The position numbers and the translations under genes are program-made. Source: Pseudoleptotrichia goodfellowii (lineage in GTDB: Bacteria > Fusobacteriota > Fusobacteriia > Fusobacteriales > Leptotrichiaceae). From it: a stretch of 64,000 nt of DNA. Where the stretch lies: assembly GCF_007990505.1 (NCBI RefSeq), contig NZ_AP019822.1, forward strand, positions 992,001 through 1,056,000, written 5' to 3'. Below, one piece after another: positions 8,601 to 16,798 of this stretch (positions are counted from its first letter, which is position 1; the number at the start of each line of letters is the position of its first letter). The notes beneath the pieces were generated by a model. The model was not told the origin of the DNA. It worked only from the letters and a program-made list of their open reading frames with translations, and ran no database searches.

Positions 8601-10001
8601 ATGGATATAAGTGAAAAAAAATATAAAACAGGACAGAAACTTGAAATAGAAATAGAAAAAATAGTATTCGGTGGAGAAGGATTGGGACGGATAGACGGAT
8701 TTACCATATTTGTTCCGATGAGTGTTCCCGGCGATGTTTTGGAAATTGAAATAATCTCGGTAAAAAAATCTTATGCTAGAGGACTCATCACAAAGATAAT
8801 AAAACCGGGAAAAAACAGAATAGATGACATTTCAAAAGTCAGTTTTGAGGATTTTGACGGTTGTGATTTCGGGATGCTCAAATATGAAAAACAACTGGAA
8901 TATAAAAATGAAATGCTGAAAGAGGTTTTAGAGAAAATCGGCGAAATAAATATTGAAAATATTGAGCTTGAAAGTATTATCGGAAGTGATATAAAGACCA
9001 ATTACAGAAACAAAACTGCAGAGCCTGTTTTTAAAAAAGACGGAAAAATTATGACAGGATTTTATTCAAAAAAATCTCATGATACATTTTCGGCAAGTGA
9101 AAGCCTTTTAAAATCAAAAATTGCCGAAGATATAATAAATAAATTTTTGAAAGAGATAAACAGCTTTTCAGGTACCAAAAATGAATTTAAAGTTTATAAT
9201 GAAATAACAAATACAGGATTTCTTAAGCATGTGATTGTAAGAAATAATGAAAAAAATGAAGTTATGCTTATAATTACTGTAAGCAAAAAGTCTCAATATA
9301 AACAGCTTGTAAAGGTTTTGGAAAAGTTATATGAAGAAAATGAGTCGCTGAAATCTGTTTATATATCGGTAAAAAAAGAAGCAAATAATGTTATTTTAGG
9401 AGAAGAAACAAGGCATTTATTAGGAAATGAGTATTTGGAAGAAGAGATTGAAGAAATCAGATTTAAGATTTATCCCGATTCGTTTTTCCAGATAAATAAA
9501 TCTCAGGCAATAAAACTTTATGACAAAGCTATAGAATTTTTGGGAGAAAGTGTACATAAAACTGTAATTGACGCATTTTCGGGAACAGGTACAATAGCGA
9601 TGGCTTTATCGTCTAAAGTCAAAAAAGCGATAGGGATAGAAAGCGTGGAAAGTTCTGTAATTGCTGCAAATCAGACTGCCGAAGAAAATAATATAAAAAA
9701 TGTTGAATTTATTAAAGGAAAAGTTGAGAGAGTATTACCTGATGTGCTTAAAAAAGAAGGAAACAGTGTCGAAGCGATAATTTTCGATCCGCCGAGAAGA
9801 GGAATAGATGAGAAAGCCTTAAAAAGTTCAGCTAAAAATAAAATACCGAAAATAGTCTATATTTCGTGTAATCCTTCGACCTTTGCGAGAGACTGCAAGC
9901 TTTTGATGGAAAACGGGTACACACTGAAAAAAGTGTCGGCTGTGGATATGTTCCCGCAAGTAAATCACATTGAGATTGTGGGGTTGTTGGAAAGAAAATA
10001 G
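8601..10001 (+). CDS. rlmD: 23S rRNA (uracil-5)-methyltransferase, RlmD/RlmCD family
   Basis: This 466-residue SAM-dependent RNA methyltransferase of the TrmA/RumA family has an N-terminal TRAM domain (GQKLEIEIEKIVFGGEGLGR). It also has the SAM site IDAFSGTGTIA, FDPPRRGID and the catalytic-cysteine region VYISCNPSTFARD. It would methylate a uridine of 23S rRNA to m5U. Many members carry a 4Fe-4S cluster in the central domain; here that region reads DFDGCDFGMLKYEKQ with a single Cys, so the cluster appears lost. AGAGGT precedes the ATG. The exact target uridine (1939, 747 or both) cannot be read from sequence. Confidence 0.85.
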   Translation: MDISEKKYKTGQKLEIEIEKIVFGGEGLGRIDGFTIFVPMSVPGDVLEIEIISVKKSYARGLITKIIKPGKNRIDDISKVSFEDFDGCDFGMLKYEKQLEYKNEMLKEVLEKIGEINIENIELESIIGSDIKTNYRNKTAEPVFKKDGKIMTGFYSKKSHDTFSASESLLKSKIAEDIINKFLKEINSFSGTKNEFKVYNEITNTGFLKHVIVRNNEKNEVMLIITVSKKSQYKQLVKVLEKLYEENESLKSVYISVKKEANNVILGEETRHLLGNEYLEEEIEEIRFKIYPDSFFQINKSQAIKLYDKAIEFLGESVHKTVIDAFSGTGTIAMALSSKVKKAIGIESVESSVIAANQTAEENNIKNVEFIKGKVERVLPDVLKKEGNSVEAIIFDPPRRGIDEKALKSSAKNKIPKIVYISCNPSTFARDCKLLMENGYTLKKVSAVDMFPQVNHIEIVGLLERK

Positions 10002-10049
10002 AAAATGTACTAAAAATAAAGGTGTGTATTGATTTTTTGAACTTTTTTG

Positions 10050-10077
10050 TTGATTTTTGAAATAATTATGATATAAT
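10050..10077 (+). promoter_or_regulatory. Promoter of the small-gene pair
   Basis: TTGATT (10050-10055) and TATAAT (10072-10077) are 16 bp apart, just ahead of the gene starting at 10108. Confidence 0.55.
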
Positions 10078-10107
10078 GTTAACATAAAATTAGTTAGGAG
10101 GTCTATT

Positions 10108-10338
10108 ATGGATATTTTATATAGAAAACATATGAATTTGTATGGAAGTTCATTTTTAAAAGAATATACAAGAGTTTCAAAATTAACAGAAGAATTAAAT
10201 AAAAAAATAGGGCTTCCTATTTATAAAGTTACTATTGATGTTTTAAATTCAGAATTAAAGGTTGAAAATCGTTTTTCAGGAAAGAAAAAAATGAAATTCA
10301 GTCATTCCATGAAAGGTAATTTGAATTATGTCAGATAA
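10108..10338 (+). CDS. Small hypothetical protein, 76 aa
   Basis: I do not recognise this 76-residue basic protein. AGGAGG lies eight bases before the ATG and a good promoter lies upstream, so the gene is probably real. It has no membrane segment; the middle (KLTEELNKKIGLPIYKVTID) looks like a helix followed by a strand. Its stop overlaps the start of the next gene by 11 bp, so the two are translationally coupled. The arrangement of a small basic protein plus a small membrane protein in its own transcription unit recalls two-gene accessory modules, but nothing shows a toxin or antitoxin. Confidence 0.55.
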   Translation: MDILYRKHMNLYGSSFLKEYTRVSKLTEELNKKIGLPIYKVTIDVLNSELKVENRFSGKKKMKFSHSMKGNLNYVR

Positions 10339-10783
10339 TGAAAATCAATTGGAAAATATAAAGATTGAAAATAAAGAGACTGAAATGGTGGAAAGATTGA
10401 GAGATGTTCCAAAAATATTGTCTCAACTAAACGGGACTGTAGAAAGAGAGTTTTCCGGACCTCTTCCGTTAGAAGTATTACAAAATTTATCTCAAGAAAA
10501 TAAAGATAAATTGGTAAATAATTTTATAAATCAGGAAACAAAAGAACATGAAGCAAATATGAAAGTATTAGAGTTAATCGGTGATAAAAACAATAAAGAC
10601 TTTAGTTTAAAAAGATTAAGTTTAATAATAGGAATTCCGGGATTCCTTATTTTAACAGGGATATGTTTATTTTCGGGAAATAAAGATGTTTTACTTGAAA
10701 TTTTGAAAATAACATTTGCATTTTTAGGAGGAACAGGATTCGGATATTATATAAAAAGAGATAAAGATTCAGAAAGAAGTTAA
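10328..10783 (+). CDS. DUF2335-like small membrane protein
   Basis: This 151-residue protein has a charged N-terminal half and two C-terminal membrane segments (roughly residues 99-116 and 124-140), ending in a basic tail. The stretch EREFSGPLPLEVLQN followed by an H-containing acidic helix (ETKEHEANMKVLEL) resembles the DUF2335 family of predicted membrane proteins, which carry FSGPLP and paired helices. This assignment is by eye. It overlaps the preceding 76-aa gene and is followed by a terminator, so the pair forms a separate bicistronic unit of unknown role. Confidence 0.55.
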   Translation: MSDNENQLENIKIENKETEMVERLRDVPKILSQLNGTVEREFSGPLPLEVLQNLSQENKDKLVNNFINQETKEHEANMKVLELIGDKNNKDFSLKRLSLIIGIPGFLILTGICLFSGNKDVLLEILKITFAFLGGTGFGYYIKRDKDSERS

Positions 10784-10795
10784 AAAGTTTGATAT

Positions 10796-10827
10796 AATCA
10801 CATTCATTAAGTTGATTGTGATTTTTT
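10796..10827 (+). terminator. Terminator of the small-gene pair
   Basis: AATCACA (10796-10802) pairs with TGTGATT (10817-10823), followed directly by a T-run. It begins 12 bp after the stop codon at 10783. Confidence 0.7.
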
Positions 10828-10867
10828 ATAATAAATTAAATCCATATTTTCAAAGTCGATAAAGAAG

Positions 10868-10902
10868 GAGTATGAGGGAGTGATAGCCCCCTCATTACTC
10901 CA
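10868..10902 (-). repeat. 3'-end hairpin repeat, copy 1
   Basis: On the minus strand it reads GGAGTAATGAGGG, a loop, then CCCTCATACTCC. The long inverted repeat overlaps the end of the YiiX-like gene (stop near 10895). Related hairpins with a CCTCAT-ACTCC 3' flank follow genes at 14906, 43241 and 62454. It lacks a strong T-run, so it is not a textbook terminator. Confidence 0.6.
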
Positions 10903-11461
10903 ATATCACATTTTCCAGCAGCGGTGACCTCATAATGTCAAAAGGCATTACCCAACCACCGTTATTTGAATCCAAATCGACATTTCTTCCGACTTTTTTT
11001 CCCGCTTTTTTAAATACGAGATAAACGAACTGTGAACAATAAAGCCTTTTATCAAAGTTTTTGTGGAAAGTCAAACCGTAAGGTTTATTTACAGTTTTAT
11101 TTATTTCTTCAAATAAAGCATTTTTATAATCATCATCTATTCCTTTTAATCTGAATACAGAAATTTGTCTATCAATCTTTTGCCACACAAATAAAGGGCT
11201 TTCGCTGTAGCCGGCAGAATAAGAAGGAAATTCGACTATTTTCTTTTCTTCGTTTAAAACTGCCACATGTCCCCACATTGAACGGATGGTGTTTCTTTTG
11301 GATAAAATAAGTATATCTCCGGGCTGCAGCTGATCCGATTTAGCGATTACTTCTTTTGCAGAGTACCATTTGTATGCCGGATCGATAGATTTACAGGAGA
11401 TCAGAAATAAAACAGGTATTAAAAGTAAGACAATTTTTTTAATAATTCGGTTAAGATTCAT
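10895..11461 (-). CDS. YiiX/YebB-like permuted papain-fold lipoprotein
   Basis: This 188-residue lipoprotein has a signal peptide and lipobox LISC (Cys23). The mature part has QPGDILIL, then MWGHVAVLN (His65), and late YCSQFVYLVF (Cys142). That order of His before Cys is the circularly permuted NlpC/P60 (YiiX/YaeF) papain-like fold. Such enzymes are thought to act as amidases or hydrolases on lipids or peptides in the envelope; the substrate is unknown. AAAGGAAC precedes the ATG. It is monocistronic and divergent from the U32 gene, and its stop codon lies within a repeated hairpin. Confidence 0.75.
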   Translation of the reverse strand: MNLNRIIKKIVLLLIPVLFLISCKSIDPAYKWYSAKEVIAKSDQLQPGDILILSKRNTIRSMWGHVAVLNEEKKIVEFPSYSAGYSESPLFVWQKIDRQISVFRLKGIDDDYKNALFEEINKTVNKPYGLTFHKNFDKRLYCSQFVYLVFKKAGKKVGRNVDLDSNNGGWVMPFDIMRSPLLENVILE

Positions 11462-11538
11462 ATAGATTCAGTTCCTTTCGCTGTTTGATATTCATATTAT
11501 ATAAAAAAGAAATGAAATAGTCCAGTTAAAAATTTTAG

Positions 11539-11567
11539 TTGCCAAAAATTACTAAAGTTTGTATAAT
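11539..11567 (+). promoter_or_regulatory. Promoter of the U32 gene
   Basis: TTGCCA (11539-11544) and TATAAT (11562-11567) are 17 bp apart, 40 bp before the start codon. Confidence 0.6.
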
Positions 11568-11606
11568 TATATACAAATATAAAGTATAGAACGGAGAGAA
11601 AATATA

Positions 11607-13781
11607 ATGAATATAGTCGCACCGGCAGGTAACTATGAAAAATTGGAAGCGGCAATAAAAGCGGGAGCAAATGAAGTTTATTTCGGGCTTAAAGGATTCG
11701 GGGCCAGAAGAAACAATGAAAATCTGAGTATAAAAGAAATTCTTGACGGAATAGATTATGCCCATTCGAGAGGGATAAGAACACTGATAGCATTAAATAC
11801 TGTTATGAAAGATGTAGAAATAGATGCAGCATACAAATACATAAGTAAAATTTATGAACACGGACTTGATGCGGTAATAGTGCAGGATTTGGGATTTATG
11901 AGTTTTCTGAAAGAAAATTTTCCGAAACTTGCTTTACACGGAAGTACTCAAATGACAGTGGCAAATCATGTAGAAGCAAATAAACTTAAGGAATTGGGGC
12001 TGAGTCGTGTAGTTCTCGCAAGAGAGATGTCTTTTGAAGAAATAAAAAGTATAAGGGAAAAAACTGATATAGAGCTTGAAATATTTGTATCGGGATCGCT
12101 TTGTATCTCTTATTCGGGAAACTGTTATATAAGCAGCTTTATCGGAGGGAGAAGCGGAAATAGAGGACTTTGTGCTTATTCGTGCAGAAAAAAGTTTGAA
12201 GATGAAGAAGGCAATAAAGCGTATTTTCTGAGTCCTAACGATCAGTTATTGCAAACAGAAGAAATAAACAAGCTGAAAGATATAGGAATAAATGCAATAA
12301 AAGTTGAAGGACGTAAAAAATCAAGCGAATATGTGTACGAAACAGTAAGCTATTATGATAATATACTGAAAGGAAAGCCTAGACCTACTGAAAGCTACAA
12401 GCTGTTTAACAGAGGTTATTCTAAAGGTTATTTTTACTTGGATAATAAACTTATGAATTTTAAATATTCTTCAAATTTCGGGTATTTTTTAGGGGCAAGA
12501 ATAGAAAACAGCAATAATTTCAGGATTGATGACGAGCTTATATTAGGGGACGGCATTCAATTTGTAGACAGTGATTTTGAAAAAATTTCAGGAGAATATG
12601 TAAATAAACTTATTGTAAACGGGAAAAAAGTTCAAAAAGCCGACAAAGATGATATTGTTTCTGTAGGAAAACTGCCTGACAAAACAAAGTATATTTATAA
12701 AAATTATTCCAAAGAAATCAATGACAGAATAATACATAATATAAAAGTGTCCAAAAGATTTGCTTCCATAGATGGAGAACTGTTTGCGGAAAAAGGACAG
12801 GAAATTATGTTGAAATTTTCTATTTACAATCTTAAAGATGAAAAAATAGAAGTTTTAAAAAAAGGAAATGTTATAGAACAGGACGCTAAAAAAGAAATTA
12901 CAAAAGAGCAGATAGCTGAAAAGTTGGGAGAACTGGGAGATACAACGTTTGAACTGAACAGTTTGAAAATAAATTATGACGGAAAATCTTTCATACCTTT
13001 CAGTGAACTGAAATCATTAAAAAGAGAATGTGTGTCGGAGCTTCAGGAAAAACTTGTAAACTCTTACAGGAAAAAGCTTGAGGAAAAAAAGGTAAAGACT
13101 TTTAAAGGAAAATGCAATACCGAACCCATTTTTTCGGCTCTTGTTTCCAATGAAGAGCAGGAAAAAGCCTGTCGTGAGGCGGGAATAGAAAAAATCTATC
13201 ATAAGCAGTATGACGTCGCCAAAGAAAAAAATCTTCATAAAACCGATAAAATAAAAACAGACTCAAATTTAGCTTCAAACCTTTATCAAGTAGCCATGGG
13301 AGAAAAGAATAATATAAATGGACAATCTTCGGACTGGAATTTAAACGTGTTTAATAATTATACTCTGGATTTATTTTCACAATTTCCCAATTTGGAAACA
13401 GTGTTTTTATCGCCTGAGTTGAATTATAAGCAGCTGAAAATGATAAAATCGGATAAAGTCAAAATAGGAATGATAATATACGGATATTTAAAGGGAATGT
13501 ATATTGAGCATAAGATATTTGATAAAGAGTACAAGGAATTACAGGGAGAATTTTATGATAAGTATAAAATATTGAAAAATGACCTGGATAACATAGAATT
13601 GTACTTGGATAAGCCTATGAATCTTATTCCGAAACTTGATCAAATAAAAGAATTTAATTTTGATGAATTAAGATTGGACTTTACTTTTGAAACAGCTGAA
13701 GAAGTAAAGAAAATTATAAAAAGTCTGCAGACTAAAAAGGGGAATTACAATCCTTATTCATTTGAACGCGGAGTATTTTAA
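11607..13781 (+). CDS. U32 family peptidase-like protein (RlhA/TrhP type RNA hydroxylation)
   Basis: This 724-residue protein starts with the U32 signature IVAPAGNYEKLEAAIKAGA followed by EVYFGLKGFGARR. It continues with ALHGSTQMTV, a SGSLCISYSGNCYIS segment and CAYSCRKKF, cysteine-rich stretches conserved in the family. The long form with a large C-terminal extension (DUF3656-like) is the architecture of RlhA, which hydroxylates a cytidine of 23S rRNA. The shorter TrhP proteins act on tRNA. Older annotation calls these collagenases. Assignment as an RNA-modification protein is from family knowledge; RlhA versus TrhP is not resolved. Confidence 0.75.
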   Translation: MNIVAPAGNYEKLEAAIKAGANEVYFGLKGFGARRNNENLSIKEILDGIDYAHSRGIRTLIALNTVMKDVEIDAAYKYISKIYEHGLDAVIVQDLGFMSFLKENFPKLALHGSTQMTVANHVEANKLKELGLSRVVLAREMSFEEIKSIREKTDIELEIFVSGSLCISYSGNCYISSFIGGRSGNRGLCAYSCRKKFEDEEGNKAYFLSPNDQLLQTEEINKLKDIGINAIKVEGRKKSSEYVYETVSYYDNILKGKPRPTESYKLFNRGYSKGYFYLDNKLMNFKYSSNFGYFLGARIENSNNFRIDDELILGDGIQFVDSDFEKISGEYVNKLIVNGKKVQKADKDDIVSVGKLPDKTKYIYKNYSKEINDRIIHNIKVSKRFASIDGELFAEKGQEIMLKFSIYNLKDEKIEVLKKGNVIEQDAKKEITKEQIAEKLGELGDTTFELNSLKINYDGKSFIPFSELKSLKRECVSELQEKLVNSYRKKLEEKKVKTFKGKCNTEPIFSALVSNEEQEKACREAGIEKIYHKQYDVAKEKNLHKTDKIKTDSNLASNLYQVAMGEKNNINGQSSDWNLNVFNNYTLDLFSQFPNLETVFLSPELNYKQLKMIKSDKVKIGMIIYGYLKGMYIEHKIFDKEYKELQGEFYDKYKILKNDLDNIELYLDKPMNLIPKLDQIKEFNFDELRLDFTFETAEEVKKIIKSLQTKKGNYNPYSFERGVF

Positions 13782-13817
13782 TTCTTTGAAAAATTTATAA
13801 AAATGAAAAGAGGGTTT

Positions 13818-14906
13818 ATGGAAATTATAAAGAACAGGAATTATATTGAGAAAATGTATATGCTTTTGGGCGGAGCCATTTTTACTCACTATGTTCTGGT
13901 AATAGTACTTTGTATACTGCTGTTGAAAGATATTTTTGTTACAGGAGAATACAAGAAAATATTAAAAGATAAATCTCTTGTTATAGTAGAAGCGGTTTTG
14001 GGGCTTTCCATAATAACTTCCTTATTTTATAAAAATTATTACGGGTTGATCGCCATACCGATGTTGCTGTGTATTATGGTAGGAAGATACTATACAAGAA
14101 TTGTAAGCGATGATTTTAAAAATTATAATCTTGAATTAATGGCAAAATTTTCAGGAACAGCATTTTTTATTTCTTTGATTGAATGTCTTATTACAAAAGA
14201 CAGAGCAGGATATTTTTCCTATTTGAATCCTAACTATTTGGGAAATATAATGGTGATGGCTGCTGTTGTAAATCTCTATTTGGCTCTTAAAAAGAGAACA
14301 AAACTTAACTTTTTAATATTTATACTTAATTTTATGACTATTGTAATGTCAGGTTCAAGGTCGGCCCTTGCTGCAGCAATAATAGGAATATTTGTTCTGC
14401 TTTATTATTTTCTTGAAAAAAAAGCCTTTTTTATCTGTGTTTTGTTTTTAATCAGTTATATTGCGGGAGTTTATTGCGATTTTCTTCCGTTTTTGAGGGA
14501 AGACAGTATTTCAAAATATTACGGTTTGAGAAAAGATATATTGAAAATGGCGTTGCGGGCCTTTAAGAGTAATATACTGTTCGGACACGGGAATTTTTAT
14601 TATTTCAAATATACGAAGTTTTATCCTCATTCACATAATGCCGTAACCGAACTGCTTATAAGCTACGGATTAATCGGAACGGTAGCACTTATGACGGTAT
14701 GGTTAAAATATATATATGATATTTTTAAAGACGATAAGAGTAATGTTTTGAAAATATCCATACTTTTAGGCGTTGTAGCTCATAATCTTACTGATTTTCC
14801 CATATTTTGGATACAGACGGTACTGTTATTTATAATGATACTTTCCTGTTGGGAAAATAAAGATGAAGTGAAAAAGTTGAGATTTCACAGTCGGAATATA
14901 AAATAG
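13818..14906 (+). CDS. O-antigen ligase-like (Wzy_C) membrane protein
   Basis: This protein of about 362 residues has roughly ten hydrophobic segments. A large loop contains GHGNFYYFKYTKFYPHSHNA, the H-x-H-N pattern typical of Wzy/WaaL O-antigen ligases and polymerases. NYLGNIMVMAAVVN and SGSRSALAAA are also typical of this fold. It would join or polymerise sugars on lipid carriers in the envelope, in keeping with lpxK elsewhere in the window. An ATG occurs at 13803, but AGAGGG sits just before the ATG at 13818, which is preferred. It follows the U32 gene by 36 bp. The 3' side begins a repeat-rich gap. Confidence 0.75.
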   Translation: MEIIKNRNYIEKMYMLLGGAIFTHYVLVIVLCILLLKDIFVTGEYKKILKDKSLVIVEAVLGLSIITSLFYKNYYGLIAIPMLLCIMVGRYYTRIVSDDFKNYNLELMAKFSGTAFFISLIECLITKDRAGYFSYLNPNYLGNIMVMAAVVNLYLALKKRTKLNFLIFILNFMTIVMSGSRSALAAAIIGIFVLLYYFLEKKAFFICVLFLISYIAGVYCDFLPFLREDSISKYYGLRKDILKMALRAFKSNILFGHGNFYYFKYTKFYPHSHNAVTELLISYGLIGTVALMTVWLKYIYDIFKDDKSNVLKISILLGVVAHNLTDFPIFWIQTVLLFIMILSCWENKDEVKKLRFHSRNIK

Positions 14907-14908
14907 TC

Positions 14909-15060
14909 ATGAGGACTAGCTGTCCTCATAATTCTTGCTAACGATTTCAGATTTTAGATGCTCAAAAATGCTCGTTCGCTAAGTTTATGAGGACTAGCTG
15001 TCCTCATACTCCTGCTGACAACCCCAAATTTTACATACTTAAAAATGCCCGTTCGCTATG
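14909..15060 (+). repeat. 78-bp tandem duplication carrying the 3'-end hairpin (copies 2 and 3)
   Basis: Two units (14909-14986 and 14987-15060 or so) share TGAGGACTAGCTGTCCTCAT, a perfect 7-bp stem, at their 5' ends. At their 3' ends both have a related segment reading about AAAAATGC(C/T)CGTTCGCTA. The first unit starts three bases after the stop codon at 14906. The second unit's 3' half merges into the palindromic element at 15019-15127. Confidence 0.75.
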
Positions 15061-15127
15061 AAAACAAAAAGGATGTTTTCATAACGCTCACTAACACATT
15101 TTTTACATTGTAAAATTTGAAGGTTGG
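15019..15127 (-). repeat. Palindromic intergenic element, copy A
   Basis: The reverse complement of this segment matches 20500-20608 almost base for base. Shared words include AAAATGTGTTAGTGA, GTTATGAAAA, TTTTCATAG(T/C)GAACGGGCA and GTATGTAAAATTTG. Each copy is itself an imperfect inverted repeat with ends near CCAAC and GTTGG. With no coding potential, it looks like a short MITE-like or terminator-like repeat. Confidence 0.75.
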
Positions 15128-15149
15128 AGGGTAAAAATATAAAGATAAA

Positions 15150-15215
15150 AAAATAGCTATTATTCCAAAGAATAATAGCCTGGTAAGACTTCCGTAGAAA
15201 CTTACCTCGCTCACT
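15150..15215 (+). ncRNA. Candidate structured RNA upstream of the Abi_2/AbiF-like gene
   Basis: Two consecutive perfect hairpins are visible: GCTATTATTC (15156-15165) with GAATAATAGC (15170-15179), loop CAAA; and GGTAAG (15182-15187) with CTTACC (15201-15206). They end about 60 bp before the HEPN gene. There is no T-run after either, so they are not simple terminators. Structured RNAs upstream of AbiF-family genes have been described; membership of that class is inferred from position only. Confidence 0.45.
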
Positions 15216-15269
15216 ATAAAATTATTATACTATATTTTTTTATAAAATGCAATAAAAAAGGGGAGAAAT

Positions 15270-16227
15270 ATGAGTGAAAAAGTATCAAAAACATACGAAG
15301 AACAGTTAAATATTTTGAAAAGTAGAAATTTGAAAATATTGAATGAAAGAAAAGCAAAAAAATTTTATCAATAGAAAGTTACTATGCTTTAATAAATGGA
15401 TATAAAGATATATTTTTAGAAAGTTTTAAATCGGAAATTTATCAAGAGAATGTGTATTTCGAAAATATATTTATGTTATTTAATTTTGATAGAGAATTGA
15501 GGATGATTTTATTAAAATATATTCTAATTGTAGAAAGAACAATTAAAACAAAAATATCATATCATTTTTCAATGAAATATGATGATAAATACTTGAATGC
15601 TAATAACTTTGATTATAATAATAGAAGAAAAAGTTTGCAAATACTAAGATTAATTTATAATATGTCTAAAGTGAAAAGAATATATTCTGAAGTTAATTCT
15701 TCTATATACCATTATCAGAAAATACATGATAAAATTCCTTTGTGGGTATTGGTAGAAAAGTTAAATTTCGGTATTATATCTCATTTTTTCTATTGCTTGA
15801 TTTAAAGGATCAAAATGCAATAGTAAAAGAAATATTTGAAGACTATAAAGAAGAATATAATTATAATAAAAAGTCAATCCTTAATCCTGCGGAAACATCG
15901 GAAATTTTATTTTTTATTTGTAATTTCAGAAATAAATGTGCTCATGATGAAAGAATATATCAGCACAAACATAAATTTACATCGGGTAAATCTCCAAATC
16001 CTTTTATTTTCAAAGATAAAAATATAAAATTCAATAATGATGTTTTTGCTTTAATTGTATCGTTGAAAATATTTTTAATAAAAGAAAATTATATTGAAAT
16101 GATTAATAAAATAAATGAATTAATAAGTAAATTGCCTGCATTATTACCTAATCATTATAAAAAAATATTAAATAAAATGGGTTTTTCTAATGATTGGGAG
16201 AATATTATGTTAGAAATTATTAAATAG
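15270..16227 (+). pseudogene. Abi_2/AbiF-like HEPN defence protein, two frameshifts
   Basis: GGGGAGAAAT precedes the ATG at 15270. Reading across two breaks gives one Abi_2-family protein of about 319 residues. The N-terminal frame ends at 15374; adding one A to the A7 run 15356-15362 continues it as KKILSIESYYALINGYKDIF. The second frame ends at 15805; adding one T to the T6 run 15784-15789 continues it as SHFFLLLDLKDQN. The C-terminal part has RNKCAHDERIY (about 15928-15960), the R-N-x-x-x-H catalytic motif of HEPN ribonucleases. AbiD/AbiF proteins abort phage infection. The base composition is more A/T-rich than neighbours. Either the gene is dead or the runs are miscalled or slippery. Confidence 0.75.
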
Positions 16228-16256
16228 AAAATTAGATATAAAAAGAATTAAGATAA

Positions 16257-16297
16257 TAAAAAGAGGCTTGGAATAAAATTCTTTGCCTCTTTTAATT
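16257..16297. terminator. Bidirectional terminator between abi and DUF4870 genes
   Basis: AAAAAGAGGC (16257-16266) pairs with GCCTCTTTT (16284-16293) across an internal GGAAT/ATTC stem, with A-rich and T-rich flanks on both sides. Confidence 0.7.
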
Positions 16298-16304
16298 TAT
16301 AGTC

Positions 16305-16667
16305 TTAATCTACAAATAATAATTCACTGACTTTTTTAATATAAGGAATTTCAAATTCCTGTCCTAAAAATGATTTTATTATAGCGATAATTTGAACAAT
16401 CGAAAGTACAAATGTAATAATTACAAATGCTGCATTTCCTATAAAAATAAATACATTTAAAAAAACAGATACAAACAACAACATACCTAAAGCAAGTGTC
16501 TGTTTAGCATAAGTTCTTACAAACTGATTTTTAGTTTCTAAAATCAGTGCAAGAAGTGATATTAAAAATCCCAACCCCGGTAAAAAGAAACTCAGATTTA
16601 TAAGAGCTGCCGCTGCATTTGCTCTCAACCCTCCTATTGAAGCCTGTTCTTTAATATTTGAACTCAT
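16305..16667 (-). CDS. DUF4870-like small membrane protein
   Basis: This 120-residue protein has three to four hydrophobic segments: LINLSFFLPGLGFLISLLAL, ALGMLLFVSVFLNVFIF and AFVIITFVLSIVQIIAI. KNQFVRTYAKQTLALG, a polar link with a conserved-looking H/A-K-Q pattern, lies between. This topology and link match DUF4870/Tic20-like proteins, whose function is unknown. AAGGAGG lies ahead of the ATG. Single gene, convergent with the Abi gene and divergent from holA. Confidence 0.6.
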   Translation of the reverse strand: MSSNIKEQASIGGLRANAAAALINLSFFLPGLGFLISLLALILETKNQFVRTYAKQTLALGMLLFVSVFLNVFIFIGNAAFVIITFVLSIVQIIAIIKSFLGQEFEIPYIKKVSELLFVD

Positions 16668-16798
16668 AAATACCTCCTTGTAACAATGTTTATTATTTAC
16701 TCAAAGATTTTAACATAAAAAAATTGAAAAATCAAATTGAAATTAGCGGCTAAAAAGGTTATACTAAGATATAAAATTAAAAAGTCGGAAGGAAATCA

